Positions 63,796 through 64,000 of a DNA stretch of 64,000 bases are shown piece after piece. The notes under the pieces are model-generated. The model was not told where the DNA came from and did no database searches. It saw only the letters and a list, made by a program, of their open reading frames with translations. This DNA comes from Saccharibacillus soli (GTDB lineage: Bacteria; Bacillota; Bacilli; Paenibacillales; Paenibacillaceae). The first letter of the stretch is position 1; each line of letters starts with the position of its first letter. Where the stretch lies: positions 1,054,001 to 1,118,000 of the forward strand of contig NIOB01000001.1 in the NCBI GenBank assembly GCA_002189105.1, in the 5' to 3' direction. A program made the position numbers and the translations under genes.

Positions 63796-64000
63796 ATGGA
63801 ACCTCATGTAGAGTTGGAGCTTGTGCCGGTGCAGCGCCGAGCGGTGATCGAAAATCTGCTTCAGTTTTACCTGTATGACTTTACGCGCTATCTGGATATT
63901 GCTGCTGATGAGCAGGGACGTTTCCCCGATTATCCGGATCTGGATGTGTTCTGGAGTCAGCCCGAGCATAAATTTCCCTTCCTGATTCGTGCGGATGGAG
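63796..64000 (+). CDS. GNAT-like acetyltransferase, N-terminal part (cut by window end)
   Basis: The first 68 codons; ATG at 63796 with AAGGAG nine bases upstream. The N-terminus 'VPVQRRAVIENLLQFYLYDFTRYL' resembles GNAT proteins of the YjgM/Gcn5-related type, but the acetyl-CoA motif lies beyond the window. The rest cannot be judged. Confidence 0.7.
   Translation, partial: MEPHVELELVPVQRRAVIENLLQFYLYDFTRYLDIAADEQGRFPDYPDLDVFWSQPEHKFPFLIRADG

Overview
The window is about 64 kb of a chromosome from a Gram-positive, endospore-former-type Firmicute, most likely a Paenibacillaceae member (Paenibacillus or Saccharibacillus-like). Reasons: the lexA | yneA-ynzC divergent arrangement with LexA boxes of the Gram-positive CGAAC-N4-GTTC type, strong AGGAGG ribosome sites with many TTG and GTG starts, a sigma-W type promoter before pspA, XerS, PyrK/PyrD, and moderate GC with Bacillales-type housekeeping proteins. 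No rRNA, tRNA, prophage, complete insertion sequence or CRISPR array was seen. The window opens inside glnA and closes inside an acetyltransferase gene.

Region by region. 1-12 kb is housekeeping: glnA end, a stalk-domain exported protein, coaA, a D,D-carboxypeptidase, lexA with the divergent SOS genes yneA and ynzC, two HAD phosphatases, RNase Z, an unusual Fpg/Nei glycosylase paralogue, a cyclic-phosphate-type receiver protein coupled to a thioredoxin-like protein, and an RlmM-like methyltransferase. 12.3-22.9 kb is the most unusual part: a ten-gene co-directional operon that looks like a Tad/Flp-type secretion or pilus machine for a monoderm. It holds a Ser/Thr kinase fused to a TadZ-like domain, a CpaB/SAF protein, two more TadZ-like proteins, a membrane-anchored CpaF-like ATPase, a double TadB/TadC-like membrane protein and four small membrane-anchored pilin-like proteins. 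A sigma-A type promoter followed by a terminator-like hairpin lies in its leader. 22.9-25 kb holds an Xre regulator, thiN and an esterase. 25-30.7 kb is the pdhABCD operon with its own promoter and terminator and strongly optimised codons. 30.8-38.3 kb carries thyA-dfrA, gltD, topB, another HAD enzyme and an ArsR-like regulator. 38.6-44.9 kb carries an MFS transporter, an orphan ABC ATPase, a calcium-loop repeat lipoprotein in front of a two-component system, and an acetyltransferase. 44.9-49.9 kb is the glycogen locus (glgC divergent from glgB-glgA). 50-53 kb holds a GH13 amylase flanked on both sides by two related miniature inverted-repeat elements. 53-57.6 kb has an M20 amidohydrolase, a glutamine-type ABC importer and an autoregulated-looking MarR regulator. 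57.8-64 kb has an old-yellow-enzyme reductase, pyrK-pyrD with a prenylated-flavin-chaperone-like protein, pspA with a sigma-W promoter, a DUF350 protein and xerS.

Functional links: glgC/B/A make glycogen and the nearby GH13 enzyme degrades alpha-glucans. thyA-dfrA form the thymidylate cycle. PyrK and PyrD form one enzyme. The Tad-like operon is a candidate poorly described system: protein phosphorylation (kinase) seems built into a pilus or secretion machine. Two kinds of non-coding repeat are present: a TIR-bearing miniature element (two copies) and a large palindromic repeat (a clear copy near 38.4 kb and a decayed one near 32.3 kb).
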